Origin: RGDT01 sp964630925
GTDB taxonomy: Bacteria; Planctomycetota; Planctomycetia; Gemmatales; Gemmataceae
Assembly (NCBI GenBank): GCA_964630925.1
Contig: CAZVZK010000003.1
Location: 62,001-126,000, forward strand
Direction: 5' to 3'
DNA length: 64,000 bases
Part shown: piece after piece, positions 40,972 to 52,609 of the stretch
How the letters are laid out: each line of letters opens with the position of its first letter
Position numbering within the stretch: the first letter of the stretch is position 1
Translations under genes and position numbers: made by a program
Notes under the pieces: generated by a model
Databases searched by the model: none
Seen by the model: the letters and a program-made list of their open reading frames with translations, nothing else
What the model was told of the DNA's origin: nothing

Positions 40972-41970
40972 ATGACCCTGTCCCCGCCGCCCCCCGGCGC
41001 CGCCGTCGCCGGCATGGGCCGCATGACGCTCGACATCCTCCACCGCCCCGGCGTGCCGCCGCGCGCCCAGGCCGGCGGCACCTGCGGCAACGTCCTCGCC
41101 AACCTCGCGTTCCTCGGCTGGAGGGCTCTGCCCGTGGGCCGCCTCGGCGACGATGATGCGGGGCGGATCTTCCGCCAGGACATGGAGCGTGTCGGCGTCG
41201 ATCCGTCGCTCCTGACCCTCGTGCCCGGCGTGGCGACCCCCGCCGTCGTGCATGCCGTCGAGGAGGGCGAGTTCTCGCCGTCCTGCCACCTCTGCGGCAG
41301 GGCGCTGCCCGAGGTCGTCCCGATGCCGCCGGAGGCGTTGCCCGAGCTGCCGGCGGCGCGGGTCTTCTTCTTCGATGAGGACTCGCCCGCGTCGCTGCTG
41401 GCGGCGCGGCGCTACAAAGAGCGGGGGGCGCTCATCGTCTACGAGCCGAACTACGCCGGGCCGGAGGTCGATCTCGACGCGGCGCTCGCCGTCGCCGACG
41501 TGCTGAAATACTCGGCGGCGAAGGTGCCTGGGTTGGCCGGACGGATCCCCAAGGACTGGTCCGGCCTCGTCATCGAGACGCGCGGGGCCGGCGGCCTGCG
41601 CTGCCGCAACGAGCCCGGCTGGCTTGACGTTCCCGCCTACCGGGTGCCCGTCGTCCGTGACGCCGCCGGCGCCGGCGATTGGACGACGGCGGGCGTCATC
41701 CACGGGCTGGCCCTCGGCGCCGAGCTGCCCGACGCCCTGCTGCTCGGCATGGCCCTCGGGGCGCACGCCTGCGCCTTCGTGGGTGCACGCGGCAACGCCC
41801 ACGCGGTCACCCGCGAGCGCCTCGCCGACGACGTGCGCCGCATCCTGGCGGGCGAGGTGTTCGACCCCGGCGCCGCCGTCACGCCGGTCTTCCTGGACGC
41901 GGGACGGTTCTGCGTCTGCCGCGTAGGATCACTGGATAGCAAGACCGGACAACCCGCGGAGACGCCATGA
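40972..41970 (+). CDS. PfkB-family carbohydrate kinase
   Basis: This 332-residue protein is a ribokinase-fold sugar or nucleoside kinase. It shows the early Gly-rich AGGTCGNVLANLAFLG, VGRLGDDDAGRIF, and the catalytic block VVRDAAGAGDWTTAGVIHGL, with the catalytic Asp in AGAGD. The family phosphorylates sugars with ATP; the exact sugar cannot be told. It overlaps the ligase gene by four bases, so they are co-expressed. Confidence 0.85.
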   Translation: MTLSPPPPGAAVAGMGRMTLDILHRPGVPPRAQAGGTCGNVLANLAFLGWRALPVGRLGDDDAGRIFRQDMERVGVDPSLLTLVPGVATPAVVHAVEEGEFSPSCHLCGRALPEVVPMPPEALPELPAARVFFFDEDSPASLLAARRYKERGALIVYEPNYAGPEVDLDAALAVADVLKYSAAKVPGLAGRIPKDWSGLVIETRGAGGLRCRNEPGWLDVPAYRVPVVRDAAGAGDWTTAGVIHGLALGAELPDALLLGMALGAHACAFVGARGNAHAVTRERLADDVRRILAGEVFDPGAAVTPVFLDAGRFCVCRVGSLDSKTGQPAETP

Positions 41971-43088
41971 AAGCCCCGTCACTGACGCTCGGCATCGAGG
42001 AAGAGTACCAGATCATCGACCCCAACACGCGGGAGCTGAAGTCGTACATCACGCAGATCCTCGAAGAGGGCAAGCTCCTCCTCCGCGAGCAGATCAAGGC
42101 CGAGCTGCACCAGTCGATGGTCGAGGTCGGCACCGAGGTCTGCCGCACCCCCGCCGAGGCGAGGGCCGAGCTGGTCCGCCTCCGCGGCGCCATCATGGGG
42201 CTGGCGGCGCGCAGCGGCCTGAAGATCGCCGCCGCCGGCACACACCCGTTCTCGTCGTGGGTCGATCAGGAGATCACGCCGTTCGACCGCTACATCGGCG
42301 TCAAGCAGGACATGCAGGACCTGGCCCAGCAGCTCCTCATCTTCGGCACCCACGTCCACATCGGCATCGAGGACAAGGACTTCATCATCGACGCGATGAA
42401 CGTCGCCCGCTACTTCGTCCCGCACGTCCTGTGCCTGTCCGCGTCGTCGCCGTTCTGGCTGGGCCGCAACACGGGCTTGCAGAGCTACCGCAGCATCATC
42501 TTCCGCAACTTCCCGCGTTCGGGCATCCCGCCGGAGTTCGGCTCGTGGGCCGAGCTGAACAACCTCGTCGATACGCTCGTCAAGACGAACTGCATCCCCG
42601 ACGGCACCAAGCTCTGGTGGGACGTGCGCCCCTCGTGGAAGTTCCCGACGCTGGAGTTCCGCGTGTGCGACGTCTGCACGCGCGTGGACGAGGCCGTGTG
42701 CATCGCCGCCATCTTTCAGGCCCTCATCGCCAAGCTGTGGAAGCTGCGCCGGGATAATCTCACCTTCCGCGTCTACCCGCTGTCGCTCATCGAGGAGAAC
42801 AAGTGGCGGGCCGTCCGCTACGGGCTGGACGGCAAGCTGCTGGATCTGGGGAAGGAGCAGGAGGCGCCGACGCGCGAGCTAATCGCCGAGCTGATCCAGT
42901 GGTTCCTCGACGACGTGCTGGATGAATTGGGGACGCGGAAGGAGGTCGAGTACGCCTTCCAGATCCTGAAGAACGGCAACAGCGCCAGCCGGCAGATCGC
43001 CACGTTCCAGCAGACGGGCGACCTGAAGGCGGTCGTTGACCGGCTGATCCACGAGACGGAGGAGGGCGTCGTCGGGAAGCCGGCGTAG
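41967..43088 (+). CDS. Carboxylate-amine ligase (YbdK/GCS2 type)
   Basis: This 373-residue enzyme matches the GCS2 family of glutamate-cysteine-ligase-like proteins: SLTLGIEEEYQIID at the start, GTHVHIGIEDKD and WWDVRPSWKFPTLEFRVCD. These ATP-dependent enzymes join a carboxylate to an amine; YbdK-type members are weak gamma-glutamylcysteine synthetases. The length agrees. The coupling with the PfkB gene suggests a shared pathway, which I cannot name. Confidence 0.9.
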   Translation: MKAPSLTLGIEEEYQIIDPNTRELKSYITQILEEGKLLLREQIKAELHQSMVEVGTEVCRTPAEARAELVRLRGAIMGLAARSGLKIAAAGTHPFSSWVDQEITPFDRYIGVKQDMQDLAQQLLIFGTHVHIGIEDKDFIIDAMNVARYFVPHVLCLSASSPFWLGRNTGLQSYRSIIFRNFPRSGIPPEFGSWAELNNLVDTLVKTNCIPDGTKLWWDVRPSWKFPTLEFRVCDVCTRVDEAVCIAAIFQALIAKLWKLRRDNLTFRVYPLSLIEENKWRAVRYGLDGKLLDLGKEQEAPTRELIAELIQWFLDDVLDELGTRKEVEYAFQILKNGNSASRQIATFQQTGDLKAVVDRLIHETEEGVVGKPA

Positions 43089-43099
43089 CGGCCATCCGC

Positions 43100-43657
43100 T
43101 CAATCGAGGAGCCCCTCCAGCTCTTGCCGCAGCCGCTTCAGAACTCGGCTCTTGGCCAGCAGCACCGAGTTGAGCGACACCGAGAGCGCCGCGGCGACGG
43201 CCTCGGCGCTCTCGCCCTGGAGGACGTGCCGGCGGAACGCGGCCCAGGTGGACGGGGCGAAATGCGGCTCCGCCTGCCTCAGCAGCACGGCGACGACGTG
43301 CTCGTCATGCTCGCGGTCCCAGGTGGCGCTCAGGGCGCTGCCGGGCGTCTCCAGCTCGTCGAGGTCGGCATGCGCCGGGCGAGTGCGCGACCTGCGGAAG
43401 TGGTCGCGGAGGCGGTTGGCGAGGATGGCGCGCAGCCAGCCGCGGAACGCGCCGGGGCCGCGCCGCTCGAAGCCGCCCACCTCGCGGAAGACGACGAGCA
43501 GCACGTCTTGGGCGAGGTCGTCGGCGTCGGCCGACCCCACCCCCGACCGCGCCGCCCAGGCGCGGAGCAGCGGCCGGTAGAGGGTGTCCAGGCGTTGCCA
43601 GTCGTCGCCCACCGGGTCGGCGGCGAGGCGGGCGAGGAGGCTGACCGAGGTCTGCAT
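43100..43657 (-). CDS. ECF-family RNA polymerase sigma factor
   Basis: This 185-residue protein has region 2 (DADDLAQDVLLVVFREVGGF, GWLRAILANRLRDHFRR) and region 4 (APSTWAAFRRHVLQGESAEA, VSLNSVLLAKSRVLKRLRQE). Its start is 16 bases after the kinase gene that carries an anti-sigma-type zinc motif; the two are probably a signalling pair, in reverse order to the other pair in this window. The convergent ligase gene ends 11 bases beyond its stop. Confidence 0.9.
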   Translation of the reverse strand: MQTSVSLLARLAADPVGDDWQRLDTLYRPLLRAWAARSGVGSADADDLAQDVLLVVFREVGGFERRGPGAFRGWLRAILANRLRDHFRRSRTRPAHADLDELETPGSALSATWDREHDEHVVAVLLRQAEPHFAPSTWAAFRRHVLQGESAEAVAAALSVSLNSVLLAKSRVLKRLRQELEGLLD

Positions 43658-43673
43658 CGGCGGTGCGCTCCGG

Positions 43674-46088
<2,415 letters not shown>

Positions 46089-46107
46089 CGGGGTGCCTCG
46101 TGGGCCG

Positions 46108-46125
46108 CTCGTATCCTGATACGAG
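46108..46125. promoter_or_regulatory. 18-bp palindrome upstream of the kinase gene
   Basis: CTCGTATC and GATACGAG flank a two-base centre. It lies 20 bases before the kinase start and 40 bases after the FGE-like stop. It could be an operator or a small hairpin. Confidence 0.45.
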
Positions 46126-46164
46126 GGTAGTGCGTCCCGAGGGCGATCCTGTCACGGAATTCGC

Positions 46165-47130
46165 TCATCCGACGGAATGGCGGCACAGGCGGAAGCCGAT
46201 GTTCGGCGTCGCCGCCCCCCAGCGGCTCTCGCGGCGCACCGGCAGCGACCAGCGGAACGACACCGCCAGGGCGTCGGCGCAGTCGGCCCAGCACCCGCCG
46301 CGCAGCACACGCTCCTGGCCCCCCGCCGGCCCCTCCGGCCCGGCGTCCGGCGCCTCGGCGTAGTAGTCGCTCTGGTACCAGTCGAGGCACCACTCCCACA
46401 CGCCGCCGCTCATCGCGTACAGCCCGTACCCGTTCGGCGGGAACGCGGTCACCGCCCGGATGGAGAAGTCGCCGAACCGATCGCCGTCGGCCCGCCCCAT
46501 CGGCGGGTCGTCGCCCCAGGGGTACTTCGCCCCGATGCGTCCGCCCCGCGCCGCCTTCTCCCACCGCGCCTCGGACGGCAGCGCGTAGCGAACGCCCGGC
46601 GAGGCGAGCGCCGCCGCCAGCTCGCCGGCCAGGTGCCAGCCGACGGCGACGGCGGGGCGCGGCCCCTCCGGCTCCCCCTCCCGCCGATACCCGCCCTCGG
46701 AGTACCCGTAGCGCAGACGCTCCCCGCCGTAGCGCGAGTAATCGTCCTCGGGGACCGGCACGAGCGCCTCCCAGCGCCGGTACGTCTCCAGCGTCGTCGG
46801 CACCTCCGCGATCCAGTACGCATCGAGGTACACGGGGTGTCGCGGCCTCTCGTCGGCGTCGCCGTCCAGGCTGCCCATCAGGAACGTCCCGGCGGGGACG
46901 TAGCGGAAGACGACGCCGTGCTCCGTCACCGCCAGCGAGTCGAGGACGCGCCGACGCTCCGCGGCGACCTTGTCGTTGTCGGGGTCGATACCGAAGGCGC
47001 GGTCGAGGACCGTGGCGGCACCCTCGCGGCCGCCGTCGGCCTCCAGCGAGTGGGCGATCTGGAGGAGGGTGTATGGGTCGCCCTCCGGCTCGAACTCGAT
47101 GGCGATCCACTGGTATTTCGGCGGCAGCAT
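46165..47130 (-). CDS. FGE-sulfatase/SUMF1-domain protein
   Basis: This 321-residue protein has a short helical start (residues 1-65, SLEADGGREGAATVLDRA) and a formylglycine-generating-enzyme-type domain (FRYVPAGTFLMGSLDGDADE; YALPSEARWEKAARGG; YAMSGGVWEWCLDWY; RVLRGGCWADCADAL; TPNIGFRLCR). The enzyme-type catalytic Cys pair is not clearly present: the RGGCWADC segment has two Cys but a different spacing. It may bind partners or modify side chains instead. It follows the radical SAM gene with a 9-base gap. Confidence 0.87.
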   Translation of the reverse strand: MLPPKYQWIAIEFEPEGDPYTLLQIAHSLEADGGREGAATVLDRAFGIDPDNDKVAAERRRVLDSLAVTEHGVVFRYVPAGTFLMGSLDGDADERPRHPVYLDAYWIAEVPTTLETYRRWEALVPVPEDDYSRYGGERLRYGYSEGGYRREGEPEGPRPAVAVGWHLAGELAAALASPGVRYALPSEARWEKAARGGRIGAKYPWGDDPPMGRADGDRFGDFSIRAVTAFPPNGYGLYAMSGGVWEWCLDWYQSDYYAEAPDAGPEGPAGGQERVLRGGCWADCADALAVSFRWSLPVRRESRWGAATPNIGFRLCRHSVG

Positions 47131-47139
47131 GGGGCACCC

Positions 47140-48432
47140 TCACACCAGAGGCAGGCGGAACGCCCGGCTCAATTCGACGTTCGCGCCCGGGTGGCGCGGT
47201 GAGCCGCCCTCATGCTCCAGCATCCACGGGTCCGCCGCGTGGACGCTGCCCGCCAGCGCCTGCGACCGCGCCCGGCATCCGCCGGTGAATCCGTCCTGCC
47301 GGCGTAACAGCCGCATCGCCTCGCCGTCGTCCCAGATCTCGCGGAAGGGGCGCTCGCGGACGTTGCCGGTCAGGAACGCCGTGCCGAGGAAGCTGCACGG
47401 GCTCACGTCGCCCTGCACGCTGATCGAGCAGACGTGCTGGCCGGCGCCGCACGTCGGCGCGGTGTGGACCGCCGCCGCGTCGGCGTCGCGCTGCGCCGGG
47501 CCGAACGGCTCGACGATCCGCGCGTCCCCCAGCGAGCATTCCATCCCCGCCAGCTCGTCCAGCGCCCGCGTGTACTGCGCGAACGTCGGCATCATCGTCA
47601 GGTCGCGCAGGGCGGCCCCGGCGGGGTACAGCGGGCGGAAGACGGCGGTCGCCGCCCCCACGCCCTCCGCCAGCCGCACGCACTCGCGTGCCAGGTGCGC
47701 GTTGCCGCTCGTGAGCGTGAACGCCAGGGCGAACCGCGCGTGCCGCGCGAGGAGCGGCAGCTTGCCCAGGACGGCGTCGAAGGTGCCGGCGCCCCGGATG
47801 GCGTCGTTCGTCGCCGCGTCGGGGCCGTCGAGGCTGACGTTCAGCCACACCAGCGGACGCCGGCCCAGCTCGCGGGCCATGACCTCCGTCAGCAGCGTGG
47901 CGTTCGTCGTGAGGCACGGGTGCAGCCCCGCCTCCAACGCCGCGTCGAGGATGTCCAGCAGGTCGTGGCGCAGCAGCGGCTCGCCGCCCGTCAGCCCCAG
48001 CCGGAACGAGCCGAGGGACGCCAGCTCGGCGAAGAGGGGCTCCATCTCGCGGACCTGCAGCGGGTGGTGGTGGCGCGGCAGCGGCGCGGCGAAGCAGTGC
48101 GTGCAGGTGAGGTTGCACGCCCCGATGATCTCCAGATGAACCGCCAGCGGCCCGGCGAGGTGCCCCGCCGGCGGGTCGATGTCGTTCACCTGGGCGGCGA
48201 AGCGCCCGTCGAGGCCGAAGAAGCCGCGCTCGGCGAAGGACTCGTAGAAGGCCATCGCCGCCTCGGGGTCATCGAGGCGCGAGAACACGTCGTCGGGCGC
48301 CTCCAGGGCCAGGGCGGTGAGGAGGGCCGCGGCCTCGTGGTCGAACGGGAGGTAGCGGGCGGTGGCGCGTTCGAAGACCATCGCGCCGAACCACTGCGGC
48401 GTGAGGACGTACGGCGTGGCGCGTGCGGGCAT
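47140..48432 (-). CDS. Radical SAM/SPASM enzyme
   Basis: This 430-residue enzyme has the cluster motif CNLTCTHC (Cys106, 110, 113), GLTGGEPLLR (SAM-binding), NVSLDGPD and a C-terminal SPASM-type region with more Cys (TCGAGQHVCSISVQGDVSPC). The first 90 residues (TPQWFGAMVFERATARYLPF, DHEAAALL) resemble the small substrate-recognition domain of peptide-modifying radical SAM enzymes. This suggests modification of a peptide or protein. No precursor peptide is evident nearby. It lies three bases after the preceding gene. Confidence 0.85.
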   Translation of the reverse strand: MPARATPYVLTPQWFGAMVFERATARYLPFDHEAAALLTALALEAPDDVFSRLDDPEAAMAFYESFAERGFFGLDGRFAAQVNDIDPPAGHLAGPLAVHLEIIGACNLTCTHCFAAPLPRHHHPLQVREMEPLFAELASLGSFRLGLTGGEPLLRHDLLDILDAALEAGLHPCLTTNATLLTEVMARELGRRPLVWLNVSLDGPDAATNDAIRGAGTFDAVLGKLPLLARHARFALAFTLTSGNAHLARECVRLAEGVGAATAVFRPLYPAGAALRDLTMMPTFAQYTRALDELAGMECSLGDARIVEPFGPAQRDADAAAVHTAPTCGAGQHVCSISVQGDVSPCSFLGTAFLTGNVRERPFREIWDDGEAMRLLRRQDGFTGGCRARSQALAGSVHAADPWMLEHEGGSPRHPGANVELSRAFRLPLV

Positions 48433-48435
48433 GGC

Positions 48436-49065
48436 TCACTCCGTGTCGTTGAGGAGGAAGGCGTAACGCACCCACACCGGCCCGCGGCCCGTGCCGCCGG
48501 GGACGGCGAGGGGGCCGGCCCCGGCGGAGGTGCAGGCGTGATGCCGCCAGCGGGCCGGCCCGTGGGCCGTCGGCTGCGGCATGGCCGGGCCGGGCATGAG
48601 CCTCTGCCAGCCGTCGCCTCTGCCGGGCGCGAACGACTGCCAGACCCCCGCGGAGTCGCCCGACCACCCCTCGGGCGGCTCGGTGAGGCGGTACTGCCAG
48701 GCCCCTCCGGGGAGGGTGCGAAACGCCCGGCGCTCTTCGCGTCTGGCCTTGCGCGGCACCTGGGCGGCCAGCATGAAGAGGGTGGCGGAGAGGTCGGCGT
48801 CGGGGAAGTGCAGGGCGAGGACATGGTCCCCCGCCGCGAGGTCGATGCGGCTGGAGGCCAATTCCTCGCCGTCCACCCAGACGCGCGGCTCGTAGGGGGA
48901 GAAGAGGTGGAGGAGCAGCTCGATGGGGCGATCACCGCGCCGCCAGCGGAACACGACGCCGCCGCAGCCGGCGGGCACCTCGCAGTGGCTGTACGACTCC
49001 AGCTCGAGGCGTTCGGACTTCTTCTTGAAGCGTGCGAGGGAGTTGACTTCGGGCTCTTCGGGCAT
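48436..49065 (-). CDS. Hypothetical beta-rich protein of the WD40/radical SAM run
   Basis: This 209-residue protein has a predicted beta-sandwich pattern (GGVVFRWRRGDRPIELLLHL, RVWVDGEELASSRIDLAAGD) and a Pro/Trp-rich tail (GVWQSFAPGRGDGWQRLMPG). I do not recognise a family. The start at 49065 (MPEEPEVNSLARFKKK) is preferred. It is three bases before the radical SAM gene and 39 bases after the seven WD40 genes. It could be a substrate or binding partner. Confidence 0.6.
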   Translation of the reverse strand: MPEEPEVNSLARFKKKSERLELESYSHCEVPAGCGGVVFRWRRGDRPIELLLHLFSPYEPRVWVDGEELASSRIDLAAGDHVLALHFPDADLSATLFMLAAQVPRKARREERRAFRTLPGGAWQYRLTEPPEGWSGDSAGVWQSFAPGRGDGWQRLMPGPAMPQPTAHGPARWRHHACTSAGAGPLAVPGGTGRGPVWVRYAFLLNDTE

Positions 49066-49104
49066 GAGAGGGCCTCCTCCCGTCATATGGTAGCGGGCCG
49101 CCGC

Positions 49105-49974
49105 TCACCAATCGACGTCCCACACGACGATCGTCTCCCCGCCGCTCGCGGCGCCCAGCATGCCGTCCGGCGAGAACGCCAGGTGCTTCAACGGGCCGAT
49201 CTCCCACGCCAATTCATGCCGCAGCGACCACGACGCCGTCTCGTACACCTTGACCGTCGCCTCCTTGCTGACGCCGGCGAGGAACCGCCCGCAGGGCGTG
49301 AACGCGATCTGCTGAAAGTGCTTCCGCGTCAGGCGGGCCGACGCCACCTTCTCGCCGTCGCGGGCGGCGAGGACCGTGAGGTGCGTCCCCGAGGCGGCGG
49401 CCAGGTACCTTCCGTCCGCCGAGAACGCCAGGATGCCGTTGGCCGACACGCCCGGCACGGCCTTACCCCACACTCGCTCGCCCGTGGCGGACACCCGCAG
49501 GGCGACCTCCTTCTGGTCGTCGATGGACGCGATGTGCCCGCCGTCGGGCGAGAACGCCAGGTCGGGCAGGCAGGTGACCCCTCCCAGGTCCTCGGCCTCC
49601 CAGGTCGTCCGCGGCTCCAGGTCGGGCAGCGGCCAGAAGTGGATGTCGTAGCCCCACATGGAGGCCGCCGCGATGAGGCCTGCCTTCGCGGAGTAGCACG
49701 GCGCGCGCAGTTGGCCGCCGGGCACGTCGCGCCGCTCGCCCACGGCCTTCCCCGCCGCCAGGTCGATGCGGAGGATCTTGCCACGGATGATGCGCGCCGC
49801 CTCGTCGCCGCCGCACAGCCAGGCCGTCGGGGCCTCGGCGTCGATGACGAGGCGGCTTTCGCCGGATGCCACGTCCCACAGCCGCACGCCCCAGCGCGAG
49901 GCGGTGAACAGGCGGCCGTCGGCGGTGAACTCCATGCGGGCGATGGGGCCGCCCGGATTCGTCAGTACGCGCAT
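49105..49974 (-). CDS. WD40 array gene 7 (last transcribed)
   Basis: This 289-residue protein is a single beta-propeller made of WD40-like blades (VTCLPDLAFSPDGGHIASID, GILAFSADGRYLAAASGTHL). It begins MRVLTNPGGPIARMEF and ends VVWDVDW, the pattern shared by all seven members. The C-terminal block TVKVYETASWSLRHELAWEI is almost invariant among them. It has no signal or membrane span. It ends the tandem series. Confidence 0.88.
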   Translation of the reverse strand: MRVLTNPGGPIARMEFTADGRLFTASRWGVRLWDVASGESRLVIDAEAPTAWLCGGDEAARIIRGKILRIDLAAGKAVGERRDVPGGQLRAPCYSAKAGLIAAASMWGYDIHFWPLPDLEPRTTWEAEDLGGVTCLPDLAFSPDGGHIASIDDQKEVALRVSATGERVWGKAVPGVSANGILAFSADGRYLAAASGTHLTVLAARDGEKVASARLTRKHFQQIAFTPCGRFLAGVSKEATVKVYETASWSLRHELAWEIGPLKHLAFSPDGMLGAASGGETIVVWDVDW

Positions 49975-49983
49975 GGCCGGCCC

Positions 49984-50841
49984 TCACCAGTCGATGTCCC
50001 ACACGAGAACCTTCTTGCCGGCGTTACTCACCGCGCCAAGCATCCCATCCGCCGAGAAGGCGATCGAGCGGAGGGACCCGAGGTCCCAGGCCAACTCATG
50101 ACGCAGCGACCAAGTCGATGTCTCGTAGACCTTCACCGTCTTCTCGTTGCTCACCCCTGCGAGGAAACGCCCGTCGGGTGTGAACGCGATATCCAGGTAG
50201 AACTTCCGCTTCAGACGAACCTGGGCCACTGTCTCGCCTGACTCGGCGGCTATAAGCGTCAGGAAAACACCCGACGCGACGGCGAGGAGCCTGCCATCGG
50301 GGGAGAACGCGAGGCGGCTGAAGAATTCGCTACCCGGCACCGCGGCCCTCCATCGGATAGCCCCACTCTCGACATCCCAGATTGCCACCTGCGGGTGCCG
50401 ATCCGCCGTCGCCAGGCCCCCGCCATCGGGTGAGAAGCGAAGCGTCTTGATCCCGATGAGGCCCTTGCCTCTCAAAGGCCACGGCGTGACCCCTCGGGGG
50501 CTGGGCCAAGAGACGAGCGTGATGGCCTCAGGCGAGGGGCACGCGATCCGGCCCGCTCGCTCGGAGAAGGCCACCTGCCCGTAATCCGTCGAAACCTTGT
50601 CCGCCGTGCCGATGACCTCGTCGGGAGGGAGGCCGACCACGCGCACTTTCTGGCCGAACACCAGAGCGACACCCGGCCCCGCCAGACAAGCAGCCTTCAA
50701 CTTGGGGCATTCTATCCGGTGTAGTTCGCCCTCCGGCAGCGTCCAGACGCACGCCTCCTCCCTGGCGGCCAGAAGCCAGCGTCCGTCGGCGCTGAACTCC
50801 AAGTAGTCGGCGGGGCCTCCAGGATTGCTCAGGATCCGCAT
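49984..50841 (-). CDS. WD40 array gene 6
   Basis: This 285-residue propeller begins MRILSNPGGPADYLEF and ends KKVLVWDIDW. Parts of it are lower in GC than its neighbours. The conserved block is TVKVYETSTWSLRHELAWDL. Blade-like units include LRFSPDGGGLATADRHPQVA and LAFSPDGRLLAVASGVFL. It sits nine bases before the next member; the stop codon forms part of the following ribosome site (TGAGGG). Confidence 0.88.
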   Translation of the reverse strand: MRILSNPGGPADYLEFSADGRWLLAAREEACVWTLPEGELHRIECPKLKAACLAGPGVALVFGQKVRVVGLPPDEVIGTADKVSTDYGQVAFSERAGRIACPSPEAITLVSWPSPRGVTPWPLRGKGLIGIKTLRFSPDGGGLATADRHPQVAIWDVESGAIRWRAAVPGSEFFSRLAFSPDGRLLAVASGVFLTLIAAESGETVAQVRLKRKFYLDIAFTPDGRFLAGVSNEKTVKVYETSTWSLRHELAWDLGSLRSIAFSADGMLGAVSNAGKKVLVWDIDW

Positions 50842-50850
50842 GGCCGGCCC

Positions 50851-51714
50851 TCACCAGTCGATGTCCCATACGACGATCTTCTTCTTGTCGCCCGAGGCGG
50901 CGCCGAGCATGCCGTCGGGGGAGAAGGCCACGGACTTGAGCTGGCCGATCTCCCACGCCAGCTCGTGGCACAGCTTCCACGACGCGGTGTCGTACACCTT
51001 GACCGTCTTCTCGTTGCTGACCCCGGCCAGGAAGCGGCTATCGGCGGTGAAGGCGATGTCCTGATAGTACTTGCGGGGCAGCGACAGGCGGGCGGCCACC
51101 TCGCCGGTTCGGGCGTTGTAGGCCCACAGGCGCGTGCCGGAGGCGGCGGCGATCCACCGGCCGTCGGGCGAGACGCGCGGGCCGGCATAGTCATCGACCC
51201 AGTGCGGCCCGTCGGCCCGCCACACGACACCGCGCGTCGTGACATCGAAGAGGGTCAAGGCGTGCGACTGGGGGACGGCGACGGCTTTCCCGTCGGGGGT
51301 GAAGGCTCCCCGCGGGTACGCGCTCATCCCCTCCCACGCCGGCAGCGGCTCGAGGCCCGGCCAGGTCCACCAGCGGAGGTCGGACCAGGTGAGGTGCCCG
51401 AGGCGGCCCGCCGCCGCGGACATGATGACGCGGCTGTTCCAGGTCCGGCCGACAGCCCCCGCCGGCCCGGCCTGCCAGGAGATGGGCCCTTCGATGGGGA
51501 ACACGGCCGGCTCCAGATCGCCGCGGCCGCCCGTGGGCAGGGCGAGGCCGAAGAACGCCGCCCCGTCCGGCGTGAAGCCCGACGGCCAGCGCCCGCCGGC
51601 CACCTCGCGGGACGCCCCCGTCGCCAGGTCCCACACGCCATGCCCCCCGAGCAGCGACCGCCCGTCGGGGCTGAACGCCAGCTTGTCCCGCGCGTAGCCC
51701 TTGAGGATCCTCAT
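50851..51714 (-). CDS. WD40 array gene 5
   Basis: This 287-residue propeller begins MRILKGYARDKLAFSPDG and ends KKIVVWDIDW. It shares the N-terminal type with gene 2 (VWDLATGAS; GFTPDGAAFFGLAL; AVFPIEGPISWQAG). The conserved block is TVKVYDTASWKLCHELAWEI. Stop and next ribosome site overlap as in the other members. Confidence 0.88.
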   Translation of the reverse strand: MRILKGYARDKLAFSPDGRSLLGGHGVWDLATGASREVAGGRWPSGFTPDGAAFFGLALPTGGRGDLEPAVFPIEGPISWQAGPAGAVGRTWNSRVIMSAAAGRLGHLTWSDLRWWTWPGLEPLPAWEGMSAYPRGAFTPDGKAVAVPQSHALTLFDVTTRGVVWRADGPHWVDDYAGPRVSPDGRWIAAASGTRLWAYNARTGEVAARLSLPRKYYQDIAFTADSRFLAGVSNEKTVKVYDTASWKLCHELAWEIGQLKSVAFSPDGMLGAASGDKKKIVVWDIDW

Positions 51715-51723
51715 GGCCGGCCC

Positions 51724-52599
51724 TCACCAGTCGATGTCCCAGACGAGCACCTTCTTGCCGACGTTGCCCACCGCGCCGAGCATGCCGTCCGGCGAGAACG
51801 CGATGCACGCCAGTTTGCCTATGCTCCACGCCAGTTCATGCCGCAAGGACCACGTGGCCGTCTCATACACCTTGACCGTTTGTTCGTAACTTACGGTGGC
51901 CAGAAACCTGCTGTCGGCAGTGAACGCCATGTCCTGATAATACTTGCGATCAAGGGTGAGGTGTACAAGCAACGCGCCCGTCATGGCGTCGAAGATGTTG
52001 AGGTGTTGGTCACAAGCGGCGACGAGCCATCGGCTGTTGGGGGACCACACCAAGCGACCGTCCGATTGTGGTGTCGTGCCGCCGCATCGGCCTCTTGAGA
52101 AGACCGCATCCCAGGCAGTTGCGCCGTGGAGTGTCAACAGTGAAATGCGTGCGCGCCTGTCAATGACAGCGAGATGCCTCCCGTCCGGAGAAAACTGGAT
52201 ATCATCCAGGCGGCGAGCAGGGGCGGGGAGCGGTATCAGGCGAGTCCAATCCCACAGAGTGACACCGCGGTTGCGCAAGTCCACCACGGCAACGCGCTCC
52301 GCCGCCTGCGAGATAGAGAGCCGATCATAGCTCACTCCATCGAAAGTTGTTGATCGTAAAACAACTCCATTTAATATGCTATATATATTAAGACTGTTGG
52401 CATTTCTGTCAGTCAAAACCACTGCTCTACCGTTGTCGGCCATTCTGGCCGCGAGAACCCCTTCTCGCAGGACTAGATGAGGTTCGCCACTCAACATATC
52501 CCACACACACAGCCCCCTTCCGGCGGCAAGTAGCAAGTGGCTGTCGGGGCTGAACTCGACACAGCAGGCGGGGCCGAGGGGGTTGTTCAGTATCCGCAT
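51724..52599 (-). CDS. WD40 array gene 4
   Basis: This 291-residue propeller begins MRILNNPLGPACCVEF and ends KKVLVWDIDW. The start at 52599 is chosen because the longer frame reads antisense-type residues. Residues about 55-100 are encoded by notably AT-richer DNA (VLTDRNANSLNIYSILNGVV). The conserved block is TVKVYETATWSLRHELAWSI. Confidence 0.88.
   Translation of the reverse strand: MRILNNPLGPACCVEFSPDSHLLLAAGRGLCVWDMLSGEPHLVLREGVLAARMADNGRAVVLTDRNANSLNIYSILNGVVLRSTTFDGVSYDRLSISQAAERVAVVDLRNRGVTLWDWTRLIPLPAPARRLDDIQFSPDGRHLAVIDRRARISLLTLHGATAWDAVFSRGRCGGTTPQSDGRLVWSPNSRWLVAACDQHLNIFDAMTGALLVHLTLDRKYYQDMAFTADSRFLATVSYEQTVKVYETATWSLRHELAWSIGKLACIAFSPDGMLGAVGNVGKKVLVWDIDW
52320..52420 (-). 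other. AT-rich patch in WD40 gene 4
   Basis: This stretch is much richer in A and T than the rest of the array (for example a TATATATATTAAG run) but keeps the coding frame. It encodes the variable part of the propeller. It could be a recently exchanged segment. Confidence 0.6.
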
Positions 52600-52609
52600 G
52601 ATCGGCTCC

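Noticed and set aside
46165..47130. Genuine formylglycine-generating enzyme activity
   Set aside because: The domain is clear, but the catalytic Cys pair does not have the known spacing, so I call it FGE-like only.
47434..50241. Long plus-strand frame opposite the radical SAM and WD40 genes
   Set aside because: No recognisable domain; compatible with antisense shadow.
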